From Paenibacillus macerans (GTDB taxonomy: Bacteria > Bacillota > Bacilli > Paenibacillales > Paenibacillaceae): a DNA stretch of 64,000 bases. The position numbers and the translations under genes were made by a program. Of the stretch, positions 51,248-60,921 are shown in pieces. The stretch lies in contig NZ_JAMBOE010000005.1 of the NCBI RefSeq assembly GCF_023715465.1, positions 186,001 to 250,000 on the forward strand, read 5' to 3'. Below the pieces are notes generated by a model that was not told where the DNA came from, searched no databases, and saw only the letters and a program-made list of their open reading frames with translations. Position 1 is the first letter of the stretch. The number at the start of each line of letters is the position of its first letter.

Positions 51248-53320
51248 CTAATAGATCGTACGCCCGTGTTCGTCGGCAATACCGGACTTACGGAAAAAAT
51301 ACGTATTGATTTGGTCCCGCCATTCCAAAGCGTGCTGCGCTTGTTCCTGAAGACGGCTGCGTACATTTTCGAACTGCTGCGCATCCATACTCCCTTCCAG
51401 GGTCAGCCAGGATTCCAGAAAATCCATTGCCTGCTCCGCCCCGGCAAAATGCGTGTCGTAAATGTGCTGAATGACCGTTTTGCCGGAATGCAGCTTGTGG
51501 GTATACGGAACATGATGGAAAAACAGCAGCAATTCGTCCGGGCAAGTATCCAGCGATTCATAGCGGTCCGCATGCGGTTTATGATATTGGGCGGCGTATC
51601 CGGTTCCCGATTTCACCGTCCTGTCCACGCCGATACCATCCCTGTCGGCAAAATGATAGGTCCCCCACCTGGAATATTCGTAGCCGTCCACGTTCGGCCC
51701 ATAATGATGATCCGGGTTCACCATCCAGCCGACACCAAGCGGGGCGGTGTAATTTTCATAGGTCTGCCAGGAGTTCAAAAGAATATTCAGAATGACCTCC
51801 ACCAGCTTCGGCTCGGTACCAAACGTTAAATAAATCCACTCCCTGGCAATCTGTTCAGAGGTCAGCTCCGGGTTCCAGCTCAAGCGGCCAAATCCGTATA
51901 AATTCGCCTGGGCCAAAACATGTCCCGTCCAGTTCGCATTGTTCCCGATATTGGATACCGCCGCGATCCCGCCTAACTTACCGCCAAACAATGAGCCGGA
52001 TACCACCTTGGCCACATCGGAGCCTTCGCCGTGCGCAAACGTGTCGAACTCAAGCACTTCTTTCCACTGCGGCACCAGATAGCAGACGTGTCTGGCTTGC
52101 CCCGTATATTCCTGGGCGATTTGCAGCTCCAGCACCTGGTTCGTCGAGGGCAAAGCCCCGAATAATGGCGACACCGGTTCACGGACTTGGAAATCCATCG
52201 GCCCGTTTTTAATCTGCAGAATCACATTGTCATGGAACCCACCGTCGAACGGCGTGAAATGGTCGTAGGCGGCTCGGGCCCGGTCCGTACTGCGGTCGCG
52301 CCAGTCCTGCTGGCAATTGTAAACGAAGCAGCGCCAAATCACGGTGCCGCCAAAGGGAACCAGCGCTTCCGCCAGCATGTTCGCCCCGTCAATATGATTC
52401 CGCCCATACGTAAACGGCCCGGGACGGGATTCGGAATCCGCCTTGACCAGAAACCCGCCGAAATCGGGAATGACCCGGTAAATTTCCTCGACCGCATTTC
52501 TCCACCACGCTCTGACCTCCTCATCAAGCGGATCGGCTGTGGTCAAATCTCCAACCTGCATCGGGCTGGCAAAATTGATGCTTAGAAACGTCGCGATACC
52601 ATACTTGCGGAAAACGCCGGCGACCCGGGCCACCTCGGACAGCTGCGGCTGCGTGATGAGCAGCGTCTCGTGATGATGAACATTGACATTGTTGATGGAG
52701 ATGGCGTTGATTCCCGTCGAGGACAAAAGCCGGGCATAATCCTTGATCCGGGAAAGATCGCTGACGATGCGGTTATTTTCGTAAAAAATCGATTGCCCCG
52801 CGTACCCGCGTTCAATGCTTCCGTCCATGTTGTCCCACTGGTTGATCATCCGCAATCCGTTAACTGGGGACTCCTGAATATCCAGGTCCTCCAGTGTGCT
52901 TCCCATTTGCATGAGCCTAAGCAGATGAAAAGCCGCGTACAAAGTACCGCGGTCCGATCGCCCGGCGACAAGCAGGCACTTCCGCCCGTCCAGGGACAAA
53001 GATTTGAGTATGTAACTATCCGCGGATGTAGCAGATAACGAGAACAAAGCCTCGTCGATTGCTTTCGACTGTCCGCGGGTCCCCAGTAAAATATAATGAG
53101 ATGCGGAAGGGGATGGGCTATTTTGCGGCCCCATACCGATCATCGAAAAAATACCTTGTTGAAGCTCCTCTACTGCCGATTCAAATACGACGCCGGCGGC
53201 AGCCGGGGAGACAAGCTCCCCGCACCATTTCCGGTATTCCTGAAGTTTTGCCGGATCAGTGACCGCAGCGTACCGCAGCCAGCATTTGTAAACCTCACTG
53301 TGATTGCTTAGCCGTTGCAT
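51248..53320 (-). CDS. aguA: alpha-glucuronidase, GH67
   Basis: ATG 53320 has GGAGG 7 nt upstream; the longer frame runs into the binding-protein gene. The 690-residue protein shows [30 protein letters not shown], the catalytic-region block [19 protein letters not shown] and [20 protein letters not shown], diagnostic of GH67. It removes 4-O-methylglucuronic acid from the non-reducing end of imported aldouronates. No signal peptide, so it is cytosolic, as in Geobacillus and Paenibacillus aldouronate operons. Confidence 0.95.
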   Translation of the reverse strand: MQRLSNHSEVYKCWLRYAAVTDPAKLQEYRKWCGELVSPAAAGVVFESAVEELQQGIFSMIGMGPQNSPSPSASHYILLGTRGQSKAIDEALFSLSATSADSYILKSLSLDGRKCLLVAGRSDRGTLYAAFHLLRLMQMGSTLEDLDIQESPVNGLRMINQWDNMDGSIERGYAGQSIFYENNRIVSDLSRIKDYARLLSSTGINAISINNVNVHHHETLLITQPQLSEVARVAGVFRKYGIATFLSINFASPMQVGDLTTADPLDEEVRAWWRNAVEEIYRVIPDFGGFLVKADSESRPGPFTYGRNHIDGANMLAEALVPFGGTVIWRCFVYNCQQDWRDRSTDRARAAYDHFTPFDGGFHDNVILQIKNGPMDFQVREPVSPLFGALPSTNQVLELQIAQEYTGQARHVCYLVPQWKEVLEFDTFAHGEGSDVAKVVSGSLFGGKLGGIAAVSNIGNNANWTGHVLAQANLYGFGRLSWNPELTSEQIAREWIYLTFGTEPKLVEVILNILLNSWQTYENYTAPLGVGWMVNPDHHYGPNVDGYEYSRWGTYHFADRDGIGVDRTVKSGTGYAAQYHKPHADRYESLDTCPDELLLFFHHVPYTHKLHSGKTVIQHIYDTHFAGAEQAMDFLESWLTLEGSMDAQQFENVRSRLQEQAQHALEWRDQINTYFFRKSGIADEHGRTIY

Positions 53321-53339
53321 GGAAATACCTCCGCTTTTG

Positions 53340-54878
53340 CTATTTCGATTTGGCCAATGCGGCGGCATACTCTTCGGCCACCTTGTCGCCGCCCGCTTGC
53401 TTAAATTTCTCCAGCTGTTGTTTCCAGCCGTTCTCATCCAGCTTGCCCATGATGAATTTCACTTTGGCGTCGATCAGGATTTGCGTCAGTTCCGCGCCAC
53501 GTTCCGCCCAAGTATCGGAGACCAGGCTCATCGTAGGGTCCTTGATGGCAAATTGCTCATTTTCCTTCTCCACTTGAAGCACTTTCTCGGAGATCGGATC
53601 AAGATCGCCCGGCGTTTTAATCGAAGTTAAAGGTACTGTCACGAGAGGTTTGTTGTACGGAAAGGAAACCTCATTATCATAAAGCTCCTGGTTGAGACGA
53701 ACCGCTTTCCCGTCTTTGATCTCGAAATGCTTGCCTTCAATCCCCCACTCCAGCAGGTCCGCCATTTCCTTATCCGCCAGCTTGTCAAAGAAAGCCAGCA
53801 GCTGCTTCAGCTCCTCTTCGCTTTTCACGCTCGATTTCGGAAACATGAGAATGCCGTTGGAGCCGCGGTCCGCGGACACCCTTTGTCCTTGCGGCCCTTC
53901 CAGCGCGCTGACAAAATCCAGCTTCGCCGCGGGGTTCACTTTCTCGACACGGGTTTGGAAGCCGAGCACATTGTTGGTCGTAGCGTTAATCACGCCGGCT
54001 TTGCCGTTCTCCAGGTTGCCTTCGTTTTGTCCAACATCAATCGAGGCAAAATCTTTGTTCATCAGCCCTTCGTCATAGAGCTTTTTCATAAATTTGAGAT
54101 ATTCCAGGTATTCCGGCGTCTCTTCCGCTTTTACGAATTTCCCGTCCGTCTCGCTCCAATTGCTGGGCGCGCCGAAGGCTGAGCTCAGGTCAAAGGAGAT
54201 ACTGTTATTGCTGATCATGATCGTAACCCCAACGGTATCGTTTTTGCCGTTTTTGTCGGGATCCTGCTTTGTAAACGCTTTTAACATCCGGTATAAATCA
54301 TCAAGCGTTTGGGGCGGCTGCATGCCGAGATGATCAAGCCAGTCCTGACGGTAAACCGAAGTATACCGGGAGACAGGACGGAACCGTGGAATGCCATATA
54401 ACCGGCCTTCGATGGATACGTTGTCATAGACGAGTTGAGGCATGGAGGCCAGATTTTTGTAATCTTTAATCAGATCCGTAATATCCCAGAAGGCGCCGTT
54501 TTGGGCGGCCGTGATCAGATAGGACTGGTTGGGCGCGCCACAGCTTGCCAGCACCTGCGGCAGCTCGCCGGAGGCGATCATGACCGGCAGCTTGGTGCAG
54601 AAATCGTTGCTGGAAATGTGGGTAAGATCCAGTTCGGTGTTCGTATATTGCTCCATCGCCTGCTCGATTTCGTTATCTTTTTGCGGAACTTCTTTCCCGT
54701 CAAAGTTCAGGGTCATCTTGATTTTGAGCGGCTGATTAGCCGAACCGGAGCCGGAGTCCGCGCCGGAGCCTGCTTGGTTCGCCTTGTCGGAGCCGCACCC
54801 GGCCAGCAGCGAGCCGGCCAGAACCAAAATGAGCGCTGCCGCTCCCGATTTTTTCCATAACCTATTTCTACGTGTCAT
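53340..54878 (-). CDS. lipoprotein solute-binding protein, probable aldouronate importer
   Basis: The 512-residue precursor has lipobox LLAGC (Cys28), a Ser/Gly linker and a family-1 binding domain ([40 protein letters not shown]). It is placed 19 bp before the GH67 gene and after the two permease genes, matching the transporter of known aldouronate-utilisation operons. Ligand by context only. Confidence 0.9.
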   Translation of the reverse strand: MTRRNRLWKKSGAAALILVLAGSLLAGCGSDKANQAGSGADSGSGSANQPLKIKMTLNFDGKEVPQKDNEIEQAMEQYTNTELDLTHISSNDFCTKLPVMIASGELPQVLASCGAPNQSYLITAAQNGAFWDITDLIKDYKNLASMPQLVYDNVSIEGRLYGIPRFRPVSRYTSVYRQDWLDHLGMQPPQTLDDLYRMLKAFTKQDPDKNGKNDTVGVTIMISNNSISFDLSSAFGAPSNWSETDGKFVKAEETPEYLEYLKFMKKLYDEGLMNKDFASIDVGQNEGNLENGKAGVINATTNNVLGFQTRVEKVNPAAKLDFVSALEGPQGQRVSADRGSNGILMFPKSSVKSEEELKQLLAFFDKLADKEMADLLEWGIEGKHFEIKDGKAVRLNQELYDNEVSFPYNKPLVTVPLTSIKTPGDLDPISEKVLQVEKENEQFAIKDPTMSLVSDTWAERGAELTQILIDAKVKFIMGKLDENGWKQQLEKFKQAGGDKVAEEYAAALAKSK

Positions 54879-54912
54879 ATCTAATGCCTCCCTTTTAAAT
54901 AAAATAATCTCG

Positions 54913-55767
54913 TCAGCCCTTCACCGAGCCCATTAAAGCTCCTTTGGCGAAATGCTTTTGCAGAAACGGGTAAACGATCATAATCGGCAGCGTCGAAACG
55001 ACTATCACGGCCATTTTGACCCCTTGCCCATAGTAGGCTACGCTCTCTCCACCGTCTCCTGAGCCGAGTCCGGCGGAAGCCAGGATTACGATTTGTCTAA
55101 GGATCACCTGGACCGGCCATAAATCCGGTTTATTGATATACAGAATCGCGTTGAAATACTGGTTCCAGATGCCCACCGCATAAAATAATCCAAACGCGGC
55201 CAAAGCCGGAAGCGACAGGGGAAACACGATCCGGAGCAATACCGTCAGCTCATGGGCGCCGTCGATTTTTGCGGATTCGAGCAGTTCGGGCGGCACGCTG
55301 GAGAAGAAATCGCGCATTACGATCAAATAGAACGCGCTGATCATCCCCGGAATGATCAGGGACCAGGTCGTATCCAGCATGTGCAGGTTTTTGACGACGA
55401 AATACGTAGGGATCATCCCCCCCTGGAACACCATGGTGAACAGGACCATCAGGAGAATGCCGCTCCGCCCGGGCAGAACCTTGTAGGATAGCGAATACGC
55501 CATTAGCGCGGTCGTCAGCAAACTGAGAAACGTTCCTGCCAGGGTAATGTATACGGAAACCCCTATGCTCTGCATGAAAGTGTGGGTGGAGAAAATGTAC
55601 CGGTAAGGTTCCAAGGAAAATTCCGTGGGCCACACGGTGTTCTGATTCGAAAATGAAGTGACCACCACATAAACAAACGGTAAAAACATGGCCAACCCCA
55701 CAAGGCTCAGCAGCAAATAGTTGAAGGCGTCAAACAGTCGGCTTAATAGGGTAGGATGCGTATGCAT
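54913..55767 (-). CDS. ABC importer permease, LplC/YtcP type (aldouronate importer)
   Basis: ATG 55767 is preceded by AAAGGAGGGAG. The 284-residue protein has six TM helices, the loop ESAKIDGAHELTVLLRIVFP and the ending AKGALMGSVKG. It follows the other permease gene by 19 bp. The ATPase must come from elsewhere. Confidence 0.9.
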   Translation of the reverse strand: MHTHPTLLSRLFDAFNYLLLSLVGLAMFLPFVYVVVTSFSNQNTVWPTEFSLEPYRYIFSTHTFMQSIGVSVYITLAGTFLSLLTTALMAYSLSYKVLPGRSGILLMVLFTMVFQGGMIPTYFVVKNLHMLDTTWSLIIPGMISAFYLIVMRDFFSSVPPELLESAKIDGAHELTVLLRIVFPLSLPALAAFGLFYAVGIWNQYFNAILYINKPDLWPVQVILRQIVILASAGLGSGDGGESVAYYGQGVKMAVIVVSTLPIMIVYPFLQKHFAKGALMGSVKG

Positions 55768-55786
55768 GACTACTGCTCCCTCCTTT

Positions 55787-56740
55787 CTAATAGATCCCCT
55801 CTTCGCCAAACATTTTGGCGATTTTATTGGCGAGAATGACCAAGATAAAACCGATCACGGATTTGAACAAACCCACGGCGGTGCTGTAGCTGAATTGCCC
55901 CTGCAGCAGACCTACCCGGTACACATACGTATCAAACACCTCGCCGACTTCGCGGTTGATCGCGTTCAGCATCAGGAAGATCTGCTCAAAGCCAAGGTCA
56001 AGGAAGGTGCCCATCCGGAGGATAAACAACACCACAATCACGCTGCGAATGGACGGAAGCGTAATATGCCACAGCAGCCTGAATCGGCTGGCGCCATCCA
56101 TCCTGGCTGCTTCATACAGCTGCGTGTTCACACCCGCAAGCGCGGCCAGAAAAATAATCGTGCCCCACCCGGCATCCTTCCAGATCAACTGGAGGATAAT
56201 TAGCGGACGGAACCAGTCGGTGCTGGTCAGAAACTCAACCGGCTGACCGCTCAGAGCCGTAATCCCGCTGTTGATGATACCGTTTTCAGTGGACAGCAGC
56301 ACATAAGATATCCCGGCGATCACGACCCATGACAGAAAGTGGGGCACATAGACGAGCGTTTGCACGACTCTTTTGAAGGCCTCTTTTCTTATCTCGTTCA
56401 GAAGCAGCGCAAGCACAATCGTGATAGGAAAGTAGATAATCGTGTTGTATAAGCCCAGCAGGAGCGTATTCCGGAACAGCTGCCAGAATTCGTCCATGCC
56501 GAAGAAACGCTGGAAATGCGCGAATCCCACCCATTCGCTTCCCATAAGCCCCGCATAAGGCTGATAATTTTTGAAGGCCATAATCAAACCCCAAAGCGGA
56601 ACATACTTAAAAATAATAAAATAGAGAATGCCCGGAAGCATAAACGCATATAGCCAGCGGTATTTCCAGACAGCACCGAACCGGGGACGGGTTCCCAGCT
56701 TCGGCTTCGCTGCCCTTGCCTCGATTTTAGCTACGTTCAC
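55787..56740 (-). CDS. ABC importer permease, LplB type (aldouronate importer)
   Basis: GTG 56740 has AAGGGG 8 nt upstream; a GTG three codons earlier would overlap that site. The 317-residue protein has six TM helices, KYVPLWGLIMAFKNYQPYAG after the first, and the EAA loop EAARMDGASRFRLLWHITLP. It starts the transport part of the locus, 57 bp after the response-regulator gene, in a gap that carries the MITE end fragment. Confidence 0.9.
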   Translation of the reverse strand: MNVAKIEARAAKPKLGTRPRFGAVWKYRWLYAFMLPGILYFIIFKYVPLWGLIMAFKNYQPYAGLMGSEWVGFAHFQRFFGMDEFWQLFRNTLLLGLYNTIIYFPITIVLALLLNEIRKEAFKRVVQTLVYVPHFLSWVVIAGISYVLLSTENGIINSGITALSGQPVEFLTSTDWFRPLIILQLIWKDAGWGTIIFLAALAGVNTQLYEAARMDGASRFRLLWHITLPSIRSVIVVLFILRMGTFLDLGFEQIFLMLNAINREVGEVFDTYVYRVGLLQGQFSYSTAVGLFKSVIGFILVILANKIAKMFGEEGIY

Positions 56741-56774
56741 AAACCACACCCCTTACGATTTAATTTAAATACAA

Positions 56775-56796
56775 GTTCAAAAAGTCGGGTTTTCAG
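56775..56796. repeat. end fragment of the MITE-like element
   Basis: GTTCAAAAAGTCGGGTTTTC plus AG is identical to the left end of the element at 51030. Nothing of the rest is present. It abuts the stop codon of the response-regulator gene, which ends at 56798. Confidence 0.75.
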
Positions 56797-56797
56797 C

Positions 56798-57553
56798 TTA
56801 ATCTCTCATATTCCGGTAGTCTCCGGGGGTAACCCCGCTTTCTTGTTTAAACACTTTGTAGAAATGCGCCTGGCTCCTAAAGCCTATCGCCTTCGCAACC
56901 TGTTCCAGCGGAAGATTCGGCAGCTCACGCAAGAGTACTTTGCCTTTGTCAATCCGAAATCCGCGCAAATATTGCACAAAGGTCTGATGGGTCTCCCGCT
57001 TGAGCAGACTGCACACATAGCTGGGATGAAGGTTCAGATAGTCGGCCACATCTTCCAGTGAGATGTCCCTCATATAGTTGCCGTGAATAAAATCTTTGAA
57101 TCTACGAATGTTATGATTGCTGTCCTGATCCTCAAGGGAATCTTCCGTATCCGTTGCTGTTTGCAGCCGGCTTCGCTCCTCGACAATCTCCATCGACAAC
57201 CGGTTCAGCAGGCCGGATAACTCCTGGGGATCCACCGGCTTGAGCAAATAATCCGCAACCTGAAGGCGTATCGCCTTCCGCGCATAATCAAATGTTTCGT
57301 AACCGGTCAAAATAATAAATTTGGAAGCGGCTTTCTTTTCCGTAACCGATTGAATTAAGTCCAGTCCGCTCAGCTCCGGCATTTGGATATCTGTAATCAA
57401 CAGATCCGGCTTAAACTCCTCGGCCATGCGCAGCGCCTCCACACTGTCGCTGACCCCGACAATATCCGTAAACGGCGTCTTCATCCTGCGGATGACATGC
57501 TGCAATCCTTTGACAATGATGGCTTCGTCGTCAACGATCATAAGCTTAAGCAT
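56798..57553 (-). CDS. YesN-type AraC-family response regulator of the xylan locus
   Basis: The 251-residue protein has a receiver with VDDE (residues 7-10), Asp55 in ITDIQMPELSG and LLKPVDP, followed by an AraC domain (LEDVADYLNLHPSYVCSLLK, VAKAIGFRSQAHFYKVFKQE). It is less than half the length of the regulator at 23239, which has a large middle region. Start overlaps the kinase gene by 8 bp. It should activate the importer and GH genes downstream. Confidence 0.92.
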   Translation of the reverse strand: MLKLMIVDDEAIIVKGLQHVIRRMKTPFTDIVGVSDSVEALRMAEEFKPDLLITDIQMPELSGLDLIQSVTEKKAASKFIILTGYETFDYARKAIRLQVADYLLKPVDPQELSGLLNRLSMEIVEERSRLQTATDTEDSLEDQDSNHNIRRFKDFIHGNYMRDISLEDVADYLNLHPSYVCSLLKRETHQTFVQYLRGFRIDKGKVLLRELPNLPLEQVAKAIGFRSQAHFYKVFKQESGVTPGDYRNMRD

Positions 57554-59345
57554 GGCGCCGCCCTCCTTTGGCCAGATAAGACGTTATCGTGGTTCCCTGT
57601 CCTTCGGTGCTTTGAATATTCAATGTTGACTCACTGCCAAAAAAAGCTTTAAGCCGTTCATTCACATTGTGTAACCCAATCCCCCCGGAGGATGAGATTT
57701 CCGCCAAGGGCAGCCGCCCTTCGAGCACCTCGCGGATCATGGTCAGCCGCTCAGCCGGAATGCCGGACCCGCTGTCGGATATCCGCAGCAGAACCCCCGA
57801 TTCCTCAGCCAGCAGCTCCAGCCGCAACCCTCCCGGTCCGCGAACGTTTTTGAATCCGTGAAGAATGCTGTTCTCCACAAGCGGTTGAAGGATAAACCTC
57901 GGACAAGGAATCAGCAGCGCTTCTTCATGGATCACAAAATCGGTGATCAGTTTATCGCCCATCCGAACCCGGTGGATATCGAGGTAATGCCTGACATTTT
58001 CGAGTTCTTCGCCCAGTGTGCTTTCATCTTTGGTTTTGGACAAGCTGTATCTGAGCAATTTCCCCAGCTTCCAGCCGATGTCGGCGACTTCGTTGTCTTC
58101 GTTCATGGCCGCCAGCATACACATCGTTTCCAGCGTGTTGTACAGGAAATGCGGATTGATTTGCGCTTGCAGCATTTTGATCTCAGCTTCCTTCTTGAGC
58201 AGCTCCGTCTGCGTGACCACCTGCTTCAATTCGTCAACCCGGCTGATCATCGAGTTATACGCCGATATCAGATAACCAATTTCATCGGCACCTCCTTCGT
58301 CGGCTGGGTAAATGGCATTTTTCGGATCATCGACCCTTCTCATATGGCGGGAAAAACGCACAATCCTTAGCGTAATCGACGAGGCAATCGTGAAGTACAT
58401 AACCGATAACAGCGTGAGCAGCAGCAGGCCAAGACCTATGGCTAACCCGGTTTCTTTTCCGATATTCAGCGCATCCCGTGTTTTGTAAGCTTCCACCAAC
58501 GTGAGGTTAAAACGTTCGATACGAGCCGCACCGATCAGATAACGACGGTCATTGGTGTAAAAGCTGGCCATGCCAGCCTTGGGAAACTGGGACATAATTT
58601 CGCTTTTGGCCTGTTCATCAAGCTCCAGACCCGGGTCCTCGAACAGCACACGGCCGCTTGCGTCCGCGACCATCCGCCATACCTCATCTTTGCTTTGCTG
58701 CGTATTGAAAAACTGCTTGATCAACCCGTCGTTTAAGGTCAATTGCAGCAAGCCGACAGTGCGCGTGTAGCTGGTGTTATACATTTTGTGCAAGTATCGA
58801 ATGGACGGCAGCCGATCGCGGTCGCTGGATGCTTCGTACACCCACAGCCCCTTGTTCGGAGGCAACCCATCTACGGCTTCCGCTTCCGCGTGCTGCTGAT
58901 CCGTAAATCTGGCGATATCCTCCACCTCGGGAGAGAGGATAGGCACTTTGGGATCGGCTTTATACATCGTTATCTTATCGACTAGCTGATTCGATATATA
59001 GGCAAATGAAAAAGTAGGGCCGATTTCTTTTTTATAAATGTACGCTTGATCCCAATCTTCGGCGCTGAAGCCTCCCAAATAGTCAATGAGACTGGTGTTG
59101 TTCTGAAACAGCGGGTACATCGCCTCAATTTTGGTAAGATCCACCTCCAGATTCCGGTAAGCCTGCTCTATCATTTGCGTTTTGCCGCTTTTAAAGTGAT
59201 CCAGCTGGTTCATGTACATTTGTCTATAGAAGACGAATCCAAAGACAGCAAAAGGAATACAGATGAGCAGGATGTATCCGATAAACAGTTTGTGAACAAG
59301 ACGCAGACTTCGAAGACGCGTTGCAATCGCTTGCAAAATATTCAT
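57546..59345 (-). CDS. YesM-type sensor histidine kinase of the xylan locus
   Basis: The 599-residue protein has a TM near residues 20-41, an extracellular sensor domain, a TM near 300-321, HAMP, and the phospho-acceptor His399 in QAQINPHFLYNT. The N-box is LVENSILHGF and the G-box DSGSGIP. It is the first gene of the xylan locus, with an extended -10 promoter and a cre site upstream. Confidence 0.92.
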   Translation of the reverse strand: MNILQAIATRLRSLRLVHKLFIGYILLICIPFAVFGFVFYRQMYMNQLDHFKSGKTQMIEQAYRNLEVDLTKIEAMYPLFQNNTSLIDYLGGFSAEDWDQAYIYKKEIGPTFSFAYISNQLVDKITMYKADPKVPILSPEVEDIARFTDQQHAEAEAVDGLPPNKGLWVYEASSDRDRLPSIRYLHKMYNTSYTRTVGLLQLTLNDGLIKQFFNTQQSKDEVWRMVADASGRVLFEDPGLELDEQAKSEIMSQFPKAGMASFYTNDRRYLIGAARIERFNLTLVEAYKTRDALNIGKETGLAIGLGLLLLTLLSVMYFTIASSITLRIVRFSRHMRRVDDPKNAIYPADEGGADEIGYLISAYNSMISRVDELKQVVTQTELLKKEAEIKMLQAQINPHFLYNTLETMCMLAAMNEDNEVADIGWKLGKLLRYSLSKTKDESTLGEELENVRHYLDIHRVRMGDKLITDFVIHEEALLIPCPRFILQPLVENSILHGFKNVRGPGGLRLELLAEESGVLLRISDSGSGIPAERLTMIREVLEGRLPLAEISSSGGIGLHNVNERLKAFFGSESTLNIQSTEGQGTTITSYLAKGGRRHA

Positions 59346-59385
59346 AGCTCACACCTTCAGGCTTCAAAATGGTATTTGGCTATTT

Positions 59386-59434
59386 ATTATAGCACGTTAT
59401 TTTGGAAGCCATCGGCATTTTGTATTCGCTTTCA
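59386..59434 (-). promoter_or_regulatory. extended -10 promoter with CcpA (cre) site for the xylan locus
   Basis: On the minus strand TGCTATAAT (59386-59394) is an extended -10. TGAAAGCGAATACA (59434-59421) matches 13 of 14 positions of the cre consensus TGWAANCGNTNWCA and lies 27 bp upstream of it. There is no good -35. Glucose repression by CcpA is the expected consequence. Confidence 0.7.
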
Positions 59435-59601
59435 AAAGCTTAATTTAATTATAGGAGTGCCCTCCCGAATTCGATACTTATGATTTATAATGTTTGACTC
59501 CTCATTTTTAAGGGGCGTTAGCGCGGTAAATATAAGGGGCGGACGATTGATAGAAGATGGCGATTCGCAATACTGCTGCTTTCAGGTTCATAAGTTCGTG
59601 T

Positions 59602-59743
59602 CTTGGTATCCCTGCATGCTGCCTTTGCACGGTTATCCCTCTCTTTCAGGGGCGAACGAACATGGAAATTAATGCGGAAGATACGATGGGCAGAGCTCTG
59701 CTACCTGGTCAAACGGGATAATCGTGCAAAGCGTCCGAACAGC
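59602..59743 (-). repeat. intergenic repeat family F, copy 2
   Basis: Units CTTTGCACGGTTATCCCTCT (59623-59642) and AAACGGGATAATCGTGCAAA (59711-59730) with flanks TGGTATCCCTGCATGCTG and GCGTCCGAACAGC match copy 1 (24981-25260) in reverse orientation. The centre is shorter by about 140 bp. It lies in the 675-bp gap upstream of the xylan locus. Confidence 0.75.
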
Positions 59744-59789
59744 AAGTGTTGATCATCGAAATAATACAAATTCTGGTATCATAGAATTG

Positions 59790-60008
59790 TTATAGTTTTC
59801 TCGCCTTGATTACAAAAGTTAAAGGGAGCATCTTTGCTTTTTTGGCAAAATCGCTGTTATCGTCCCACGATTGCATAATTTCATCATCAGATTGCTCAAT
59901 CATTTGCTCAATGACAAATCTGGAGATACCGAATACCAAGATTCATCGAAATAACACTTGTTAAAAGCAAGCATATTATTTTCTGCAGCAACACATTTGT
60001 GTATAGGA
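59790..60008 (-). pseudogene. frameshifted gene remnant
   Basis: Directly after the DinB gene, one frame reads HPIHKCVAAENNMLAFNKCY, then FDESWYSVSPD. The next frame continues with VIEQMIEQSDDEIMQSWDDN, then SDFAKKAKMLPLTFVIKARK, L and stop. The two parts join near 59920. Codon choice and residue mix look protein-like in both. I do not recognise the family and no start is visible. Confidence 0.4.
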
Positions 60009-60020
60009 TGAGATCGAAAC

Positions 60021-60464
60021 CTAACTTAGAATTTGTCTGATATGATGCTCCAGATGATTCACATAATCATCAAATAACCAACCAAGGGTTACTGTGCTTT
60101 TATCGCTTAAGGCACATTGTTTGTTGAAATCCGATGGTTCGGCTTTTTTTATGACGTTTAATATGTGTTTGTTGAGTTGAACCCATAATGCAAGCAAATC
60201 TGATTTGTTATAGCTATTTTGATAATCATGGATTTCAACCCATTCATTCTGCTTGTATCCATCTATACTAACGAGTTCGTCACTCAATATGATCCTGACA
60301 AATCGGAAATGGTTATTAGCTGCTGAATCGCATAAATGCCCAAGGATCTCCTGTTTTGACCACTTATTTATAGAGATTTTTTTACGAAATTCATTCTCTG
60401 CCATGTTATTTATGATCTTTGGAAGATCATTAAGAAGTTTTTCGAACTTTTTAATTGAACTCAT
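60021..60464 (-). CDS. DinB superfamily protein
   Basis: The 147-residue protein is a four-helix bundle with the DinB metal-site pattern: INKWSKQEILGHLCDSAANN (first His), and WLFDDYVNHLEHHIRQIL (His residues near the C-terminus). Members are proposed thiol-dependent transferases. Its start lies in the end of the neighbouring GNAT fragment (overlap 14 bp). Confidence 0.85.
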   Translation of the reverse strand: MSSIKKFEKLLNDLPKIINNMAENEFRKKISINKWSKQEILGHLCDSAANNHFRFVRIILSDELVSIDGYKQNEWVEIHDYQNSYNKSDLLALWVQLNKHILNVIKKAEPSDFNKQCALSDKSTVTLGWLFDDYVNHLEHHIRQILS

Positions 60465-60777
60465 AGGTTATCACCCTTTCTTTTAACAATTTCAGCAGAA
60501 CACCGGGTGAATGGTCCAGAACGGATATCGCAAGAAAACTTTCAAGTTTACTTCTGACTGTGCTCCATTCATTATCCAGAAAACTATATATTACATAATC
60601 CAAATTAAATTCGTTTCTTTTAAATCCGATACTTATAGCGCCGATTAAATATTTTTCATCTTTATGTACAATAGCTAATGTAAGTGATCGATCTTCATTA
60701 AAATTATCTATATGTTTTTCTATCCAATGTCCTGCCATCCCATTCTCATAGGGATGTGGGAGTTCAATCATCTCCAC
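60451..60777 (-). pseudogene. fragment of a RimJ/RimL-type GNAT acetyltransferase
   Basis: IELPHPYENGMAGHWIEKHI and SLTLAIVHKDEKYLIGAISI match the N-terminal third of RimJ/L-like acetyltransferases. After GFKRNEFN the expected GYWI and acetyl-CoA loop are missing and the frame runs into unrelated residues. No ribosome site precedes the ATG at 60777, which lies inside the 49-residue ORF next to it. Probably inactive. Confidence 0.6.
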
Positions 60778-60913
60778 TATCTACATCATCATCATCATCA
60801 TCATCATATCCATCCCAATCATCGTCTCCTGAATTTTTCTTCTTATTGCTTGAAAACCTAGCACCAATAACAATGATGGCAACAATAAATAACCAAAATA
60901 AAGTTTCGGACAT
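60764..60913 (-). CDS. small membrane protein with poly-aspartate tail (49 aa)
   Basis: The ORF begins MSETLFWLFIVAIIVIGARF, one TM helix, then SSNKKKNSG and a tail with seven consecutive Asp codons (GAT repeats, 60784-60807 region) ending VDSGDD. It starts 8 bp after the DUF3024 stop codon without a clear ribosome site, so coupling is likely. The GAT microsatellite could vary in length without breaking the frame. No known family. Confidence 0.5.
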   Translation of the reverse strand: MSETLFWLFIVAIIVIGARFSSNKKKNSGDDDWDGYDDDDDDDVDSGDD

Positions 60914-60921
60914 AGTTTTAT

